Shown: piece after piece, positions 1 through 9,077 of the stretch
Layout of the letters: each line of letters opens with the position of its first letter
Numbering within the stretch: the first letter of the stretch is position 1
From: Candidatus Peregrinibacteria bacterium
GTDB taxonomy: Bacteria; Patescibacteriota; Gracilibacteria; UBA1369
Assembly (NCBI GenBank): GCA_003153355.1
Contig: PLYH01000001.1
Span: 100,565 to 164,564 of the forward strand
Length of the DNA stretch: 64,000 bases
Direction of reading: 5' to 3'
Made by a program: the position numbers and the translations under genes
The notes under the pieces: generated by a model
Seen by the model: the letters and a program-made list of their open reading frames with translations, nothing else
Database searches by the model: none
What the model was told of the DNA's origin: nothing

Positions 1-513
1 AAAACCCAATAAACCTAAAAAATTAACAATGGTTATAAATAAATAAAATGATGTTATTGAATTCGATAATATTAAGGGTGTAAATATCGATGTAACAGCA
101 AAAAGTCCAACTAAAATTACTGAGAATATATAAATTGTGGCTAGATTCTTAGTTGATTTAAATTTAACATTTGCAATGAATTTCGAAGGTTCATTTGTTT
201 TAACTTCTATATAGTTATTTGATTCTTTTTGGCTTGTTTGAGAAGAAATATTTCCTATAGATTGAGATTTCTTTTTCGGACTGAATTTACCTAAAACTAT
301 GTAATAAAATGATCCTCTTGTTATCCACGCAAGTAATCCCACAATTATTACTCCCCACAAAAAAGCACCTGTTTTACTTTCGCCATATGAAGCGTAAGTT
401 ATGAGAAGTACCAATCCTATAGCTAAAACTAGAGCTCCAATATAAACAACTTTTAAAAAACGAAACCATGGTTTTTGTTCAAGCTCACTAATTGTTTTGA
501 TTTTCTTAGACAT
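1..513 (-). CDS. AT-rich integral membrane protein, 3' end outside the window
   Basis: Reading back from an ATG at 511-513, the frame stays open for 171 codons to the window edge, so the C-terminus is missing. The N-terminus (MSKKIKTISELEQKPWFRF) is followed by two hydrophobic segments at about residues 20-42 and 50-68. A polar Ser/Gln/Lys-rich linker follows, then two more membrane segments from about residue 125 onward. The composition is clearly AT-richer than the genes that follow. I do not recognise the family. It appears to be a four-helix membrane protein of unknown role, possibly recently acquired. Confidence 0.6.
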   Translation of the reverse strand, partial: MSKKIKTISELEQKPWFRFLKVVYIGALVLAIGLVLLITYASYGESKTGAFLWGVIIVGLLAWITRGSFYYIVLGKFSPKKKSQSIGNISSQTSQKESNNYIEVKTNEPSKFIANVKFKSTKNLATIYIFSVILVGLFAVTSIFTPLILSNSITSFYLFITIVNFLGLLGF

Positions 514-615
514 ATATATGGAAGATTTATATATTTACCATTATTTTTATATTATAATATAATATAAAATCTTATTTTAGACAACTATTCTCCGCCTATA
601 TCAAATTAATTTATA

Positions 616-642
616 AAAAGCCCCATTATATGGGGCTTTTTA
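616..642. terminator. Rho-independent terminator (bidirectional)
   Basis: The stem AAAAAGCCCC / GGGGCTTTTT has a 7-nt loop. A T-run follows on the plus strand and an A-run precedes it, so it can work both ways. It lies just past the 3' end of the Yip1-like gene on the minus strand. Confidence 0.75.
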
Positions 643-672
643 TTCTTTATTACAAATCTCTAAGTCTCAATC

Positions 673-1338
673 TTAACTCAGTGAAAAGGAACTTATACCT
701 GGAGCACCAAGACCTAACATGGTCAAAATATAACCAATTACAATTGCCAAGACTGCTGCAACCAATAAAGTTAAAACTGCATTAGTTGAGCTCAATTTAT
801 GAATTTCAGTCAAAGTATTATAAAGTATCACAAGTAACCAAACACCAACAATCAAACTTAAAAAAGGAATTATTGTAAAAAATTCAACAACTCGAAGCAA
901 AGACGCATAACCAAGCACACGGAAAAATTGTGGAAATTTACCAGATCCTTTAAACATTGATTCAGCTACCCAGTTTGTAAGAAAAAGCCCAATTACTCCC
1001 AAAACAGCTGCAACAACTCCACCTATAAGAGAACTAACAAAACCAATACGTATAAGACCTACGATCGGAAGTGGAATGCCAAAAACTGCCGGTCCTAAAC
1101 TCGCCACAATCGTACCAACAGCAAAATATACTAAAGCTAAGCTGATACCTTCTGAATCGCGACCGGCCACTTTGGCCATAACCGCCTTGTTGAGTTTAAG
1201 AATTTCAATAATGTCTCCGAATCCACCCTTCAAGTTGCCTACATTAACGTTTTTCATATCAACCTTTGGGATTTCAGGCATACTGTTATGAGCAGGTTTG
1301 TGATCAGTCTGATGATCGGAATGATGTTCATCCATCAT
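673..1338 (-). CDS. Yip1-family-like membrane protein
   Basis: The protein has a His/Asp-rich cytoplasmic N-terminus (MMDEHHSDHQTDHKP), then about five hydrophobic segments from residue 65 to the end. The layout and the 'FFRVLGYASLLRVVEF' stretch resemble bacterial Yip1-domain proteins, whose role is poorly known. The frame is open upstream to 1395, but those extra residues are not conserved-looking. I chose the ATG pair at 1333-1338 because the acidic/His-rich head begins there. Neither start has a clear ribosome binding site. The gene is divergent from the pyrophosphatase and ends in a strong terminator. Confidence 0.6.
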   Translation of the reverse strand: MMDEHHSDHQTDHKPAHNSMPEIPKVDMKNVNVGNLKGGFGDIIEILKLNKAVMAKVAGRDSEGISLALVYFAVGTIVASLGPAVFGIPLPIVGLIRIGFVSSLIGGVVAAVLGVIGLFLTNWVAESMFKGSGKFPQFFRVLGYASLLRVVEFFTIIPFLSLIVGVWLLVILYNTLTEIHKLSSTNAVLTLLVAAVLAIVIGYILTMLGLGAPGISSFSLS

Positions 1339-1557
1339 ATGGAGGGAGAAAATTAAGGAGTAGAACAAGCCGTATTGTAAAGAAAAAACTTTCAAAATGC
1401 AACGTGGCTACAAATAAAAAGGAGCATGACCGTAAATCAAAACATAAAAACAACATTCTATCAAATCAAAGTGGCCGTAAAAAGTTCCGCAAGGCTCAGA
1501 ACTTCGCTACAATTCCACTCTGGATTTTTACTTATTTATTCTTATCTCTTTTCCTTT

Positions 1558-3627
1558 ATGCAGGTACCTCTTCTGGCGATTGGCATAAGCATTTTTGCCT
1601 TACTGTATGCCGTTATACTCATTGTGAGCATTCTTAAACGATCAAGCGGTGATGAAAAAATGCAGGGAATCGCCAAATCAATCCAGGAAGGAGCCATGGC
1701 ATATTTGAATCGCCAATCGTTGACCATCATCGTTATCGCGACGATTATTTTTGTGGCGATGGCGTTCATTCTTCCGCAAGGCCAGCATAATGACAATATA
1801 CTTACTGCTGTCGGTTTTGCTGTCGGCGCATTCTTTTCCGCTCTGGCAGGATATATTGGTATGAACGTATCCGTACGCGCAAACGTCCGCACGGCTGAAG
1901 CCGCTAAAAACTCTTTGCAGGATGCATTGTCCGTTGCTTTTAAGGGAGGCACTGTGACGGGTCTTGCCGTCGTAGGTTTAGCTTTGTTGGGCGTAAGCGG
2001 ATTCTATTATATTTTCACAAACACTTTAGGTATTCCCGTGAATGAAGTCCCGAAACTTTTGATCGGCTTCGGTTTTGGAGCATCGCTCGTTTCTTTGTTT
2101 GCACGTATCGGCGGAGGAATTTTCACAAAGGCAGCCGACGTAGGCGCTGACATCGTAGGAAAAGTTGAAAAAAATATTCCGGAAGACGATCCAAGAAATC
2201 CTGCGGTTATTGCCGATAACGTGGGTGATAACGTCGGCGACTGCGCAGGTATGGGCGCTGATCTTTTTGAAACCTACGCGGTCACGCTGATTGCGGCGAT
2301 GATTCTTGCTGCTTCAACCTTAATGGAAAAAATCGGCGCAAAAGGGGTCGAATATCCGCTGGCGCTCGGCTCTGCAGCGGTGATCACTTCTGTCATCGGT
2401 ACCTTCTTTGTTAAACTCGGAAAAAAGAAAAATATTATGGGCGCAATGTACAAAGGCATGTTGGTAACAGGTTTGCTTGCCGCAGTTGTATTTTACTTTA
2501 TCAATCAATCTTTCATCGGCGACATCAACATTTATTTCGCCGCACTGGTTGGTTTAGGCGTTACATTTTTCATCACTCTTATTACTGAATACTACACTTC
2601 CACCGCTTACAGTCCGGTGAAAAAAATTGCCGAATCTTCACAAACAGGCGCGGGCACGAATGTGATCACCGGCCTTGCAGTCGGATTACAAAGTACAGCA
2701 GCTCCTGTCGTATTGGTTGTCGTGGCGATTGGACTTGCGTATTACTTCGGTCAAAATTCAGTCTTACAAAACGGTGTATACGGGATAGCGATTGCAGCTG
2801 TTGCCATGCTTTCAACGACAGGAATGGTCATTGCAACTGACTCGTATGGTCCTATCACCGATAACGCCGGAGGAATTGCTGAAATGGCGGGACTCCCTGA
2901 GAAAGTCCGCAAAAATACCGATGCATTGGACGCTGTCGGCAACACCACCAAAGCGGTAACAAAAGGTTATGCGATTGCTTCAGCCGCTCTTGCCGCCCTT
3001 GTACTGTTCCAGGCTTACACTGAAGAACTTTCAGCACATGCACCAACCGTGAAATTTGATTTCACGATCACCGATCCGAAAGTATTGGTCGGTTTATTCA
3101 TCGGAGGACTCTTACCATTCCTGTTCGCGGCTTCATTAATGGAAGCTGTAGGAAAAACTGCTTATAAAGTTGTTGAAGAAGTACGCCGCCAGTTCAAAGA
3201 GATCAAAGGCATCATGAGCGGCAAAGAAAAACCAGACTACGCCCGCTGCGTGGACATTGTGACCAAAGCCGCCCTTGCCCAGATGGTTTTCCCGGCGGTC
3301 ATGGCAGTCGTTGTAACGATCCTCACCGGATATATTCTCGGGCCTTTGGCTCTTGGAGGTCTTCTTGGTGGAATTATCGTCTCCGGCTTCTTACTCGCAC
3401 TGATGATGTGCACGGGAGGCGGCGCATGGGATAACGGCAAAAAATATATCGAGTCCGGACATTTCGGAGGCAAAGGTTCGGATGCCCACAAAGCAGCCGT
3501 GGTGGGAGATACTGTCGGTGATCCGTTCAAGGACACAGCAGGTCCTGCTATTAACTCACTCATTAAAGTCGTCAACACCATAGCGCTTATCATGGCTCCG
3601 CTCCTGGCAGCCATGCTCATGAAATAA
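1558..3627 (+). CDS. hppA: Membrane-bound proton-translocating pyrophosphatase (K+-independent type)
   Basis: This enzyme hydrolyses pyrophosphate and uses the energy to pump protons across the cytoplasmic membrane. It is 689 aa with about 16 membrane segments, the normal size. The substrate-binding signature begins at D194 (DVGADIVGK) and continues with [20 protein letters not shown] second acidic motif near the C-terminus reads [15 protein letters not shown]. The motif GNTTKA has Lys at 465, where K+-dependent pumps have Ala, so family knowledge says K+-independent and H+-pumping. The frame is open upstream to 1426, but that part does not look like the family; the ATG at 1558 gives the typical membrane N-terminus. 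A terminator follows at once. Confidence 0.95.
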   Translation: MQVPLLAIGISIFALLYAVILIVSILKRSSGDEKMQGIAKSIQEGAMAYLNRQSLTIIVIATIIFVAMAFILPQGQHNDNILTAVGFAVGAFFSALAGYIGMNVSVRANVRTAEAAKNSLQDALSVAFKGGTVTGLAVVGLALLGVSGFYYIFTNTLGIPVNEVPKLLIGFGFGASLVSLFARIGGGIFTKAADVGADIVGKVEKNIPEDDPRNPAVIADNVGDNVGDCAGMGADLFETYAVTLIAAMILAASTLMEKIGAKGVEYPLALGSAAVITSVIGTFFVKLGKKKNIMGAMYKGMLVTGLLAAVVFYFINQSFIGDINIYFAALVGLGVTFFITLITEYYTSTAYSPVKKIAESSQTGAGTNVITGLAVGLQSTAAPVVLVVVAIGLAYYFGQNSVLQNGVYGIAIAAVAMLSTTGMVIATDSYGPITDNAGGIAEMAGLPEKVRKNTDALDAVGNTTKAVTKGYAIASAALAALVLFQAYTEELSAHAPTVKFDFTITDPKVLVGLFIGGLLPFLFAASLMEAVGKTAYKVVEEVRRQFKEIKGIMSGKEKPDYARCVDIVTKAALAQMVFPAVMAVVVTILTGYILGPLALGGLLGGIIVSGFLLALMMCTGGGAWDNGKKYIESGHFGGKGSDAHKAAVVGDTVGDPFKDTAGPAINSLIKVVNTIALIMAPLLAAMLMK

Positions 3628-3635
3628 TAAAAATA

Positions 3636-3669
3636 AAAGGGCGGCTCTTTCTTACCAGGCCGCCCTTTT
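3636..3669 (+). terminator. Rho-independent terminator of hppA
   Basis: Stem AAAAGGGCGGC / GCCGCCCTTTT around a 13-nt loop, followed by a T-run, begins 9 bp after the hppA stop codon. Confidence 0.85.
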
Positions 3670-3708
3670 AAAACTCCTCATCGCATATCCTTCCCTCAAA
3701 AACTTCCA

Positions 3709-3990
3709 GTGGAAAACTTTACCAACAACCAGCCCCTCTCACGCGTGGAAGCCGTCGTCGCATCCATGAATGACAGCGTTGTTGAACTCCAGATCGCAGG
3801 CAGTTACGAAACTTTCCAGTGGCCGCGCAATCTGCTCAGCAATGCCATCGCGGTCGGCGAAAAAATCCTGCTTGAACTCAAAAACCATCCACTGACATCC
3901 ATTCAAAAAACCGTGGAAAAAGCAAAAAACTCCCAGGAAAATAAAAATACGGATCAACAGCGCAAACTGCTGGAAAGTCTGATTAATTAA
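3709..3990 (+). CDS. Small hypothetical protein
   Basis: A 93-aa soluble protein with a GTG start at 3709 (an ATG at 3766 is the alternative). The N-terminal half looks like a small beta domain (VEAVVASMNDSVVELQI, then a Trp-Pro turn). The C-terminal third is charged and helical, rich in Lys/Glu/Gln. It ends 12 bp before the DUF1697 gene and may be co-transcribed with it. I do not recognise the family; it weakly resembles small OB-like proteins. Confidence 0.55.
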   Translation: MENFTNNQPLSRVEAVVASMNDSVVELQIAGSYETFQWPRNLLSNAIAVGEKILLELKNHPLTSIQKTVEKAKNSQENKNTDQQRKLLESLIN

Positions 3991-4002
3991 CCCGAAAGGA
4001 AA

Positions 4003-4551
4003 ATGATTCAATACGCGGCTTTTTTGCGCGGGATTAATGTTGGAGGAAATGTGCTCATCAAAATGGAAGATCTCCGGAAAACTTTGGAATCCATCAAACT
4101 CAAAAACGTCAAAACCATTCTTGCAAGCGGGAATGTGGTCTTTGAAGCGACGGAAACAAATCCGGAAACTCTCACAAAAACCATCGAACAAAAACTGGCG
4201 AAAACTTTCGGGCGTCACATCGGGGTCATTCTCAGGACGATGGATGAAATCATCGCACTCATCGACGCAAACCCGTTCAAAAGCATTAACGTCACGAAGG
4301 ATACCAGACTCTACATAACTTTCTTGAAAGAAAAACCCTCAAAAAATGCCGGCCTGAAAATTCCTTACGAATCTCCCCAAAAAAATTTCCGGATTCTCGA
4401 GATGACGAATAACTCCCTGGTAAGCGTTCTGACACTTTTACCGAATATCGGTACGGTAGATGCCATGAACATCATCGAAAAAACCTACGGCAAAAAAGTC
4501 ACCACCAGAAACTGGAACACCATTCAAAAAATTGCGACCAAAAAGAATTAG
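4003..4551 (+). CDS. DUF1697 family protein
   Basis: A 182-aa cytoplasmic protein with the DUF1697 start pattern (YAAFLRGINVGG, then ILASGNVVFE). Length fits the family. The biochemical function of DUF1697 is not established. The 3' end overlaps the convergent gene's stop region by 4 bp. Confidence 0.85.
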   Translation: MIQYAAFLRGINVGGNVLIKMEDLRKTLESIKLKNVKTILASGNVVFEATETNPETLTKTIEQKLAKTFGRHIGVILRTMDEIIALIDANPFKSINVTKDTRLYITFLKEKPSKNAGLKIPYESPQKNFRILEMTNNSLVSVLTLLPNIGTVDAMNIIEKTYGKKVTTRNWNTIQKIATKKN

Positions 4552-5192
4552 CCGAGATTCATCTTTTTTCTGGTATCAGAAACAATTGCTTCGGAGTCTT
4601 GTTCTGGCTCAAAAACCCTTTTGCCTTTCTGGATTTTAAAATAACCTCCTTCTCCATAGAGAGATTGCCAGCGGGCTTGTTCCGCTCTTTTTTGTTCCAA
4701 TTGATCAGCGGTTGCTTTCGGATTATGCTCGAGTTCTTCAAGTTCTTCGAGATTTTCATTGTGAACGACCCACGTTATTTTTTGTTTGAGTCTGTTCGCA
4801 AACCACTGAAGGGTACCGACAAAAGCTTCGTCGGTAGGTTTTGCATAACCTTTCCCTTTTTCCTTCACGATAATTTTTGAACGCGCTTCAAGCCCGGTCA
4901 TCATTTTTGTTAACGGAACGGTTCTTAACGCCACCGTGTCACCCTTTTCATTGTTTACAAAAACGTAACAGTAAACGCCGTTTACAAACTCTTCTGTCGG
5001 CGAATACAGAAACCCCTCACTTCCAAATAAATTCTTAAAATAAAAAAACTTAGTTTCACAAATTATTTTCTCGCCCTGGTTTGTTAAAAACTCAAAACGG
5101 GGGCCGTCATGTAATAAATCGACGGGGATCTTTTCCAGTCTTTTTTCACTTTTTGTAAGGGCATCCTGCCATTCTTTGTCCTCACTGAGCAT
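4548..5192 (-). CDS. Hypothetical protein
   Basis: A 214-aa soluble charged protein with no signal peptide or membrane segment. The middle has a beta-rich part (GVYCYVFVNNEKGDTVALRTV). A Glu/Gln-rich helical stretch (EELEELEHNPKATADQLEQKR) follows, then a basic and acidic tail. I recognise no family. It converges on the DUF1697 gene and is separated from rplY upstream by a terminator, so it is probably a single transcript. Confidence 0.6.
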   Translation of the reverse strand: MLSEDKEWQDALTKSEKRLEKIPVDLLHDGPRFEFLTNQGEKIICETKFFYFKNLFGSEGFLYSPTEEFVNGVYCYVFVNNEKGDTVALRTVPLTKMMTGLEARSKIIVKEKGKGYAKPTDEAFVGTLQWFANRLKQKITWVVHNENLEELEELEHNPKATADQLEQKRAEQARWQSLYGEGGYFKIQKGKRVFEPEQDSEAIVSDTRKKMNLG

Positions 5193-5227
5193 AAATTTGC
5201 CATCAAATGTTTCTCAACATTATAACA

Positions 5228-5259
5228 AAAAAAGCCCTGACTTGGAAGCCAGGGCTTTT
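5228..5259 (-). terminator. Rho-independent terminator of rplY
   Basis: Stem AAAGCCCTG / CAGGGCTTT around a 10-nt loop, with A/T runs on both sides. It lies just beyond the rplY stop codon on the minus strand and ahead of the next minus-strand gene. Confidence 0.8.
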
Positions 5260-5281
5260 GATTTACGTTTAAAACATGAGC

Positions 5282-5950
5282 TTATTTCTTCTCTTCGGCT
5301 GCAGGAGCAGCGGCGCCTTCCGCAGGAGCGGCAGGAGTTCCGGAAGCAGCGGCACTTTCAGCAACAGCAGCTTCAACGGTCGTCGTAGATTCAACTTCTT
5401 CTTTCACAACTGAAATCGATACCACCGTATCATCAGGATTTCCGACAAATTTAACGCCCTTTGGAGGAACGATATCACTCAGATGAACAGAACTGTGGAG
5501 TTGTTCAAGACCGCTGACATCTACAGTAATTTCATGAGGCAAATCGGCCGGGAGACATTTCACTTCAAGTTCGTGACGGAGTGTGGTCAAAATACCGCCA
5601 AGGTTCTTCACAGCTGGAGCGATTCCGACGATGACCACCGGAATGTTGGCTTTCACTTCCTGTTTCATATCGACATGAACAAAATCAATATGGTCAAAAT
5701 GATCGGTCAAAGGGTTGTACTGAACATCTTGAACGAGCACCGGTTTCTTTGTACCATCAATACTTAATTCAATGACCTGGTTACTGCCGGCTTTATCAAA
5801 AACTTTGCGGAAAGCCTGGTAATCAACCTGAAGCGCCATACTTTTTTCTTTGTGGCCGTAGAAAACTGCAGGAATTTTGCGTTGTTTGCGGAGGTAACTT
5901 GGAGAAACCTTCACGTCGCGGACTTGCACGTCCAACATAATCTGGTCCAT
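5282..5950 (-). CDS. rplY: 50S ribosomal protein L25 / general stress protein Ctc
   Basis: This protein binds 5S rRNA in the large ribosomal subunit. It has the L25 N-terminal domain (RKQRKIPAVFYGH, with the ALQVDYQAF strand) and the C-terminal TL5/Ctc beta domain (HDIDFVHVDM-type, then VEVKCLPADLPHEITVDVS-like sequence). It ends in a long Ala/Glu/Pro-rich tail, seen in other CTC-type L25 proteins. The start is taken at the ATG at 5948-5950 (MDQIMLDVQ); an ATG at 5938 is equally possible. The open frame up to 6049 does not look like L25. Confidence 0.9.
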   Translation of the reverse strand: MDQIMLDVQVRDVKVSPSYLRKQRKIPAVFYGHKEKSMALQVDYQAFRKVFDKAGSNQVIELSIDGTKKPVLVQDVQYNPLTDHFDHIDFVHVDMKQEVKANIPVVIVGIAPAVKNLGGILTTLRHELEVKCLPADLPHEITVDVSGLEQLHSSVHLSDIVPPKGVKFVGNPDDTVVSISVVKEEVESTTTVEAAVAESAAASGTPAAPAEGAAAPAAEEKK

Positions 5951-6110
5951 AATATTAAAATTAAGCCTAAAGCAGGAGCAGTCTAGCCGAAAAGAATCGC
6001 AAACGCAACATTTTTTTGCCGGGAATAGGCCGAGTAGCAAAACCACCAAGATTGACGTTTGGAACGAGCTTCCGTAGAATCAAAAAGCATATTCATTTAA
6101 GAAAAACACC

Positions 6111-6410
6111 ATGGGAATGTTCGATCAGGCAAAAAACCTTTACCAGCTTCAAAGACAGGCCAAAGAGATCAAAAAAGAGCTCAGCAATATTCATATTGAA
6201 GCCGAAGTGGACGGCGTAATTGTGATCATTAACGGCGAGCAGGAGGTCATCTCCGTGACGATTTCTGAAGAAGCAAACGGCAATCCAAACAAACTGGGAG
6301 AAAATCTCGTGAAGGCTTTCAATAAAGCCATCAAAAAATCACAACAGATCGCCGCGGAAAAAATGAAAGGGGTCATGGGCGACCTGGGCCTTCCGGGAGC
6401 AAGTGCATAA
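6111..6410 (+). CDS. YbaB/EbfC family nucleoid-associated protein
   Basis: A 99-aa protein of the YbaB/EbfC family, small dimeric DNA-binding proteins associated with the nucleoid. The N-terminal helix (QAKNLYQLQRQAKEIKKEL) is followed by the family's beta hairpin with a conserved NGEQEV turn. A C-terminal helix carries the KAFNKAIKKSQQIAAEKM stretch. Unlike many genomes, it is not beside dnaX or recR here. It is followed 45 bp later by mltG. Confidence 0.85.
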   Translation: MGMFDQAKNLYQLQRQAKEIKKELSNIHIEAEVDGVIVIINGEQEVISVTISEEANGNPNKLGENLVKAFNKAIKKSQQIAAEKMKGVMGDLGLPGASA

Positions 6411-6455
6411 AAACCCGCGACCTCAACAAATAAATCTTAATTTGTCTTTTCTGTT

Positions 6456-7505
6456 ATGCATAAACGCGGGAACTCTCGACGAACCTTATTCATGATTGGC
6501 GGAGCCGTATTGATTGCTCTGATTGTGGGCTATTTTTGGTATGCCAACAGCCGCTACCAGTACTTTATAACCACGCCGGTCAATCCCAACAATCCAATCG
6601 ATGCTTCTTTTGTTATTGCTAAAGGCGACAGTGTCACCGACATCGCCCAAAACCTCAAAGACAAAGATTTCATTGTGGATGCCGGAGCCTTTAAAACCTA
6701 CGCAAAAGACAACGGCCTGGACCGCAAAGTGATCGTCGGAAGATTCATGATCAACCAGGCCATGACCATCCCGCAGATCGCCGAAAAAATCACGAACCCC
6801 AACGAAGGACAGCTGACATTAACCATTCCGGAAGGAACGACCATCCAGGGCATTGATGATAAATTGGTGACTTTGGGCGTGATCCAGGCCGGTGAATTTG
6901 TGCAGGCCACCAAAGATTTTAACGATTACGCTAAGTACTCTTTTCTGGATGAACAGAAAATAAAACAACTCCCCCATCCGCTTGAAGGCTACCTTTTCCC
7001 CGACACATACTACATTAATACAAACCACTACAGCAGCCAGGACATGATCGAACTCATGCTCAAAGATTTCCAGAAACGCCTGCCCGATAATGCAGCCGCA
7101 ACAGCACAGCAGAACAGCCGGAGTTTATATGACGTCATCACCATGGCTTCGATCGTGGAAAAAGAAGTCAGAACGGATGCAGACCGCCCCATTGTTGCGG
7201 GAATTTTATGGAAACGTTTAGACAGCCATTGGCAGCTTGGAGCAGACGCCACGCTCCTCTACCTCAAAAACGACAACACGCTGAACTACAACGACCTTCA
7301 GGCAAACTCTCCTTATAATACGCGCAAAAAACAGGGACTTCCGCCCGGCCCGATCTGCAATCCCGGCTTAAAAGCCATCGAAGCCGCCTTGAATCCACAA
7401 GCTTCATCCGACTTTTACTATTTGACCGATCCTGCGACCGGCGCGGTCATTTACGCAGCCACCAACGACGAACAGAACGCGAATAAAGCCAAGTATCTTC
7501 AATAA
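6456..7505 (+). CDS. mltG: Endolytic murein transglycosylase MltG
   Basis: Cleaves nascent glycan strands in peptidoglycan and is thought to set strand length. It has one N-terminal membrane anchor (about residues 11-29) after a basic tail, then a LysM-like region. The YceG/MltG catalytic domain has the pattern ITMASIVEKEV with Glu235 as the expected catalytic residue, followed by RKKQGLPPGPICNPG. Its 349 aa match the family. The next gene starts 12 bp downstream, so the two are likely co-transcribed. Confidence 0.93.
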   Translation: MHKRGNSRRTLFMIGGAVLIALIVGYFWYANSRYQYFITTPVNPNNPIDASFVIAKGDSVTDIAQNLKDKDFIVDAGAFKTYAKDNGLDRKVIVGRFMINQAMTIPQIAEKITNPNEGQLTLTIPEGTTIQGIDDKLVTLGVIQAGEFVQATKDFNDYAKYSFLDEQKIKQLPHPLEGYLFPDTYYINTNHYSSQDMIELMLKDFQKRLPDNAAATAQQNSRSLYDVITMASIVEKEVRTDADRPIVAGILWKRLDSHWQLGADATLLYLKNDNTLNYNDLQANSPYNTRKKQGLPPGPICNPGLKAIEAALNPQASSDFYYLTDPATGAVIYAATNDEQNANKAKYLQ

Positions 7506-7517
7506 TATCTTCCAGTT

Positions 7518-9077
7518 TTGAAGAAAAAATCTCAATCCAATATTCCGTTATGGCTTTGCGCAATCGTTTTGGGTATTGCCGCAATTTTTATCATCAAAAC
7601 AATGGTCTGGGACGATCCGGACAAACGTTGGATCATTCAGGATCTTTATTTTAAAGAAGATCCGAACACCAAACTGACCCTGGCTAGTCCGATCAGAACT
7701 TTTTCCCAGATTGTCGGTATTCCTCAACAGCCGCAATCCACGACGATTGACGATGCCAGCAAAATGAACCAGACCGCGGTTGCGGGTGTTTATCAGCCAC
7801 AAAGCACTGCGGAAATCCAACAGCTCATCCAACTGGCGAAAACAACGGACCATAAAATTTCGGTTTCCGGCGTGCGACACAGCATGGGCGGACAGGCATT
7901 CGCGGCAAATGCCATCCAGTTGGACATGACGAAATTCGACGGCGTCACCTATAATTCGGACGGAAGTGTAACTGCTCAAAGCGGAGCGACCTGGAAGCAG
8001 ATCCAGAACGTGCTTGATCCCAAAGGCCGCGCCGTTGTCGTGATGCAGGACTCAAACATCTTTACAGTCGGAGGATCGTTAAGCGTGAACGTGCACGGCA
8101 AAGATCCACGATTTTCTACGCTGATCTCCACGGTGAACTGGTTTAAAATCATGACTCCGGACGGCCATGAAATTCTTTGCAGCCGGCAAAGTAATCCCGA
8201 ACTGTTTTCAGCTGCAGTCGGAGGCTACGGTCTTTTTGGCGTGATTACCGAAGTAAACCTGCAGACCGTTCCGAACGACATTTATCTTTTCCAACTGCAG
8301 CCTGTAAGCACCGACAAATTGCTAAACACATTCGAACAATCAATGAAAGATCCGGACATCAACCTGATTGAAGCGCATTTATCCATCAGCAAAAACAATC
8401 TCCTTTCCCAGGCTCTGCTCTACACCTACAAAAAAGCCGGTAGCAATCCGCAATCACCGAGCGACACCAGCGGCGAAAATTCCATCTGGCTCCGTAAAGC
8501 CGTATTCCAGATCACGAAATCGAGCGACTTCGGCCAGCTCATTCGTTGGGAAATCGAAAAAGACATTGAACCTTTGATTGAAACGCCGGTCATCCTCAGA
8601 AACACGGCCATGGCCGCGCCCGTCCGCTTTCTGGAAAATCCCGATCCAACGACGAGCGACATTCTGCAGGAATATTTTATTCCCAAAAACCGGTTCGATG
8701 ATTTCGTCGGACAATATAAAAATCTTCTTCAAAAATATAACGTCCATCTTTTAAACGTCACCGTCCGTTACGTTCCAAAAAATACTGAAAATGTCCTTTC
8801 TTATGCCCAGGATGATATGTACGGATTCGTAGCCTATTACAAAGTCGACCATCAGGAGCAGGACCTCAGCGGCATCAAAAATTTCACTTCTGCCATGATG
8901 GATGACTTAAACCAAATCAAAGGGACGTATTATCTTTGCTACGGAAATTACTACACATTGCAGCAACTGACGACAATGTATCCGAACATCACAAAACTTT
9001 TCGCGCTCAAAACCAAATACGACCCGGCGGAACTTTTTTCCAACAGCTGGTATCAGACATTAAAGACTCAAAATTAA
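7518..9077 (+). CDS. Membrane-anchored FAD-linked oxidoreductase (PCMH-type)
   Basis: A 519-aa protein with a TTG start and an N-terminal membrane anchor (IPLWLCAIVLGIAAIFII). A PCMH-type FAD-binding domain of the FAD_binding_4 kind follows. GVRHSMGGQ contains the His that, in aldonolactone and alditol oxidases, carries covalent FAD. Further on are TVGGSLSVNVHG and GGYGLFGVITEV. The C-terminal half looks like a sugar-oxidase substrate domain. By family, it could be an oxidase or dehydrogenase of a sugar or polyprenyl-sugar; the substrate cannot be told. The 3' end overlaps the convergent FecR-domain gene by 4 bp. Confidence 0.8.
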   Translation: MKKKSQSNIPLWLCAIVLGIAAIFIIKTMVWDDPDKRWIIQDLYFKEDPNTKLTLASPIRTFSQIVGIPQQPQSTTIDDASKMNQTAVAGVYQPQSTAEIQQLIQLAKTTDHKISVSGVRHSMGGQAFAANAIQLDMTKFDGVTYNSDGSVTAQSGATWKQIQNVLDPKGRAVVVMQDSNIFTVGGSLSVNVHGKDPRFSTLISTVNWFKIMTPDGHEILCSRQSNPELFSAAVGGYGLFGVITEVNLQTVPNDIYLFQLQPVSTDKLLNTFEQSMKDPDINLIEAHLSISKNNLLSQALLYTYKKAGSNPQSPSDTSGENSIWLRKAVFQITKSSDFGQLIRWEIEKDIEPLIETPVILRNTAMAAPVRFLENPDPTTSDILQEYFIPKNRFDDFVGQYKNLLQKYNVHLLNVTVRYVPKNTENVLSYAQDDMYGFVAYYKVDHQEQDLSGIKNFTSAMMDDLNQIKGTYYLCYGNYYTLQQLTTMYPNITKLFALKTKYDPAELFSNSWYQTLKTQN

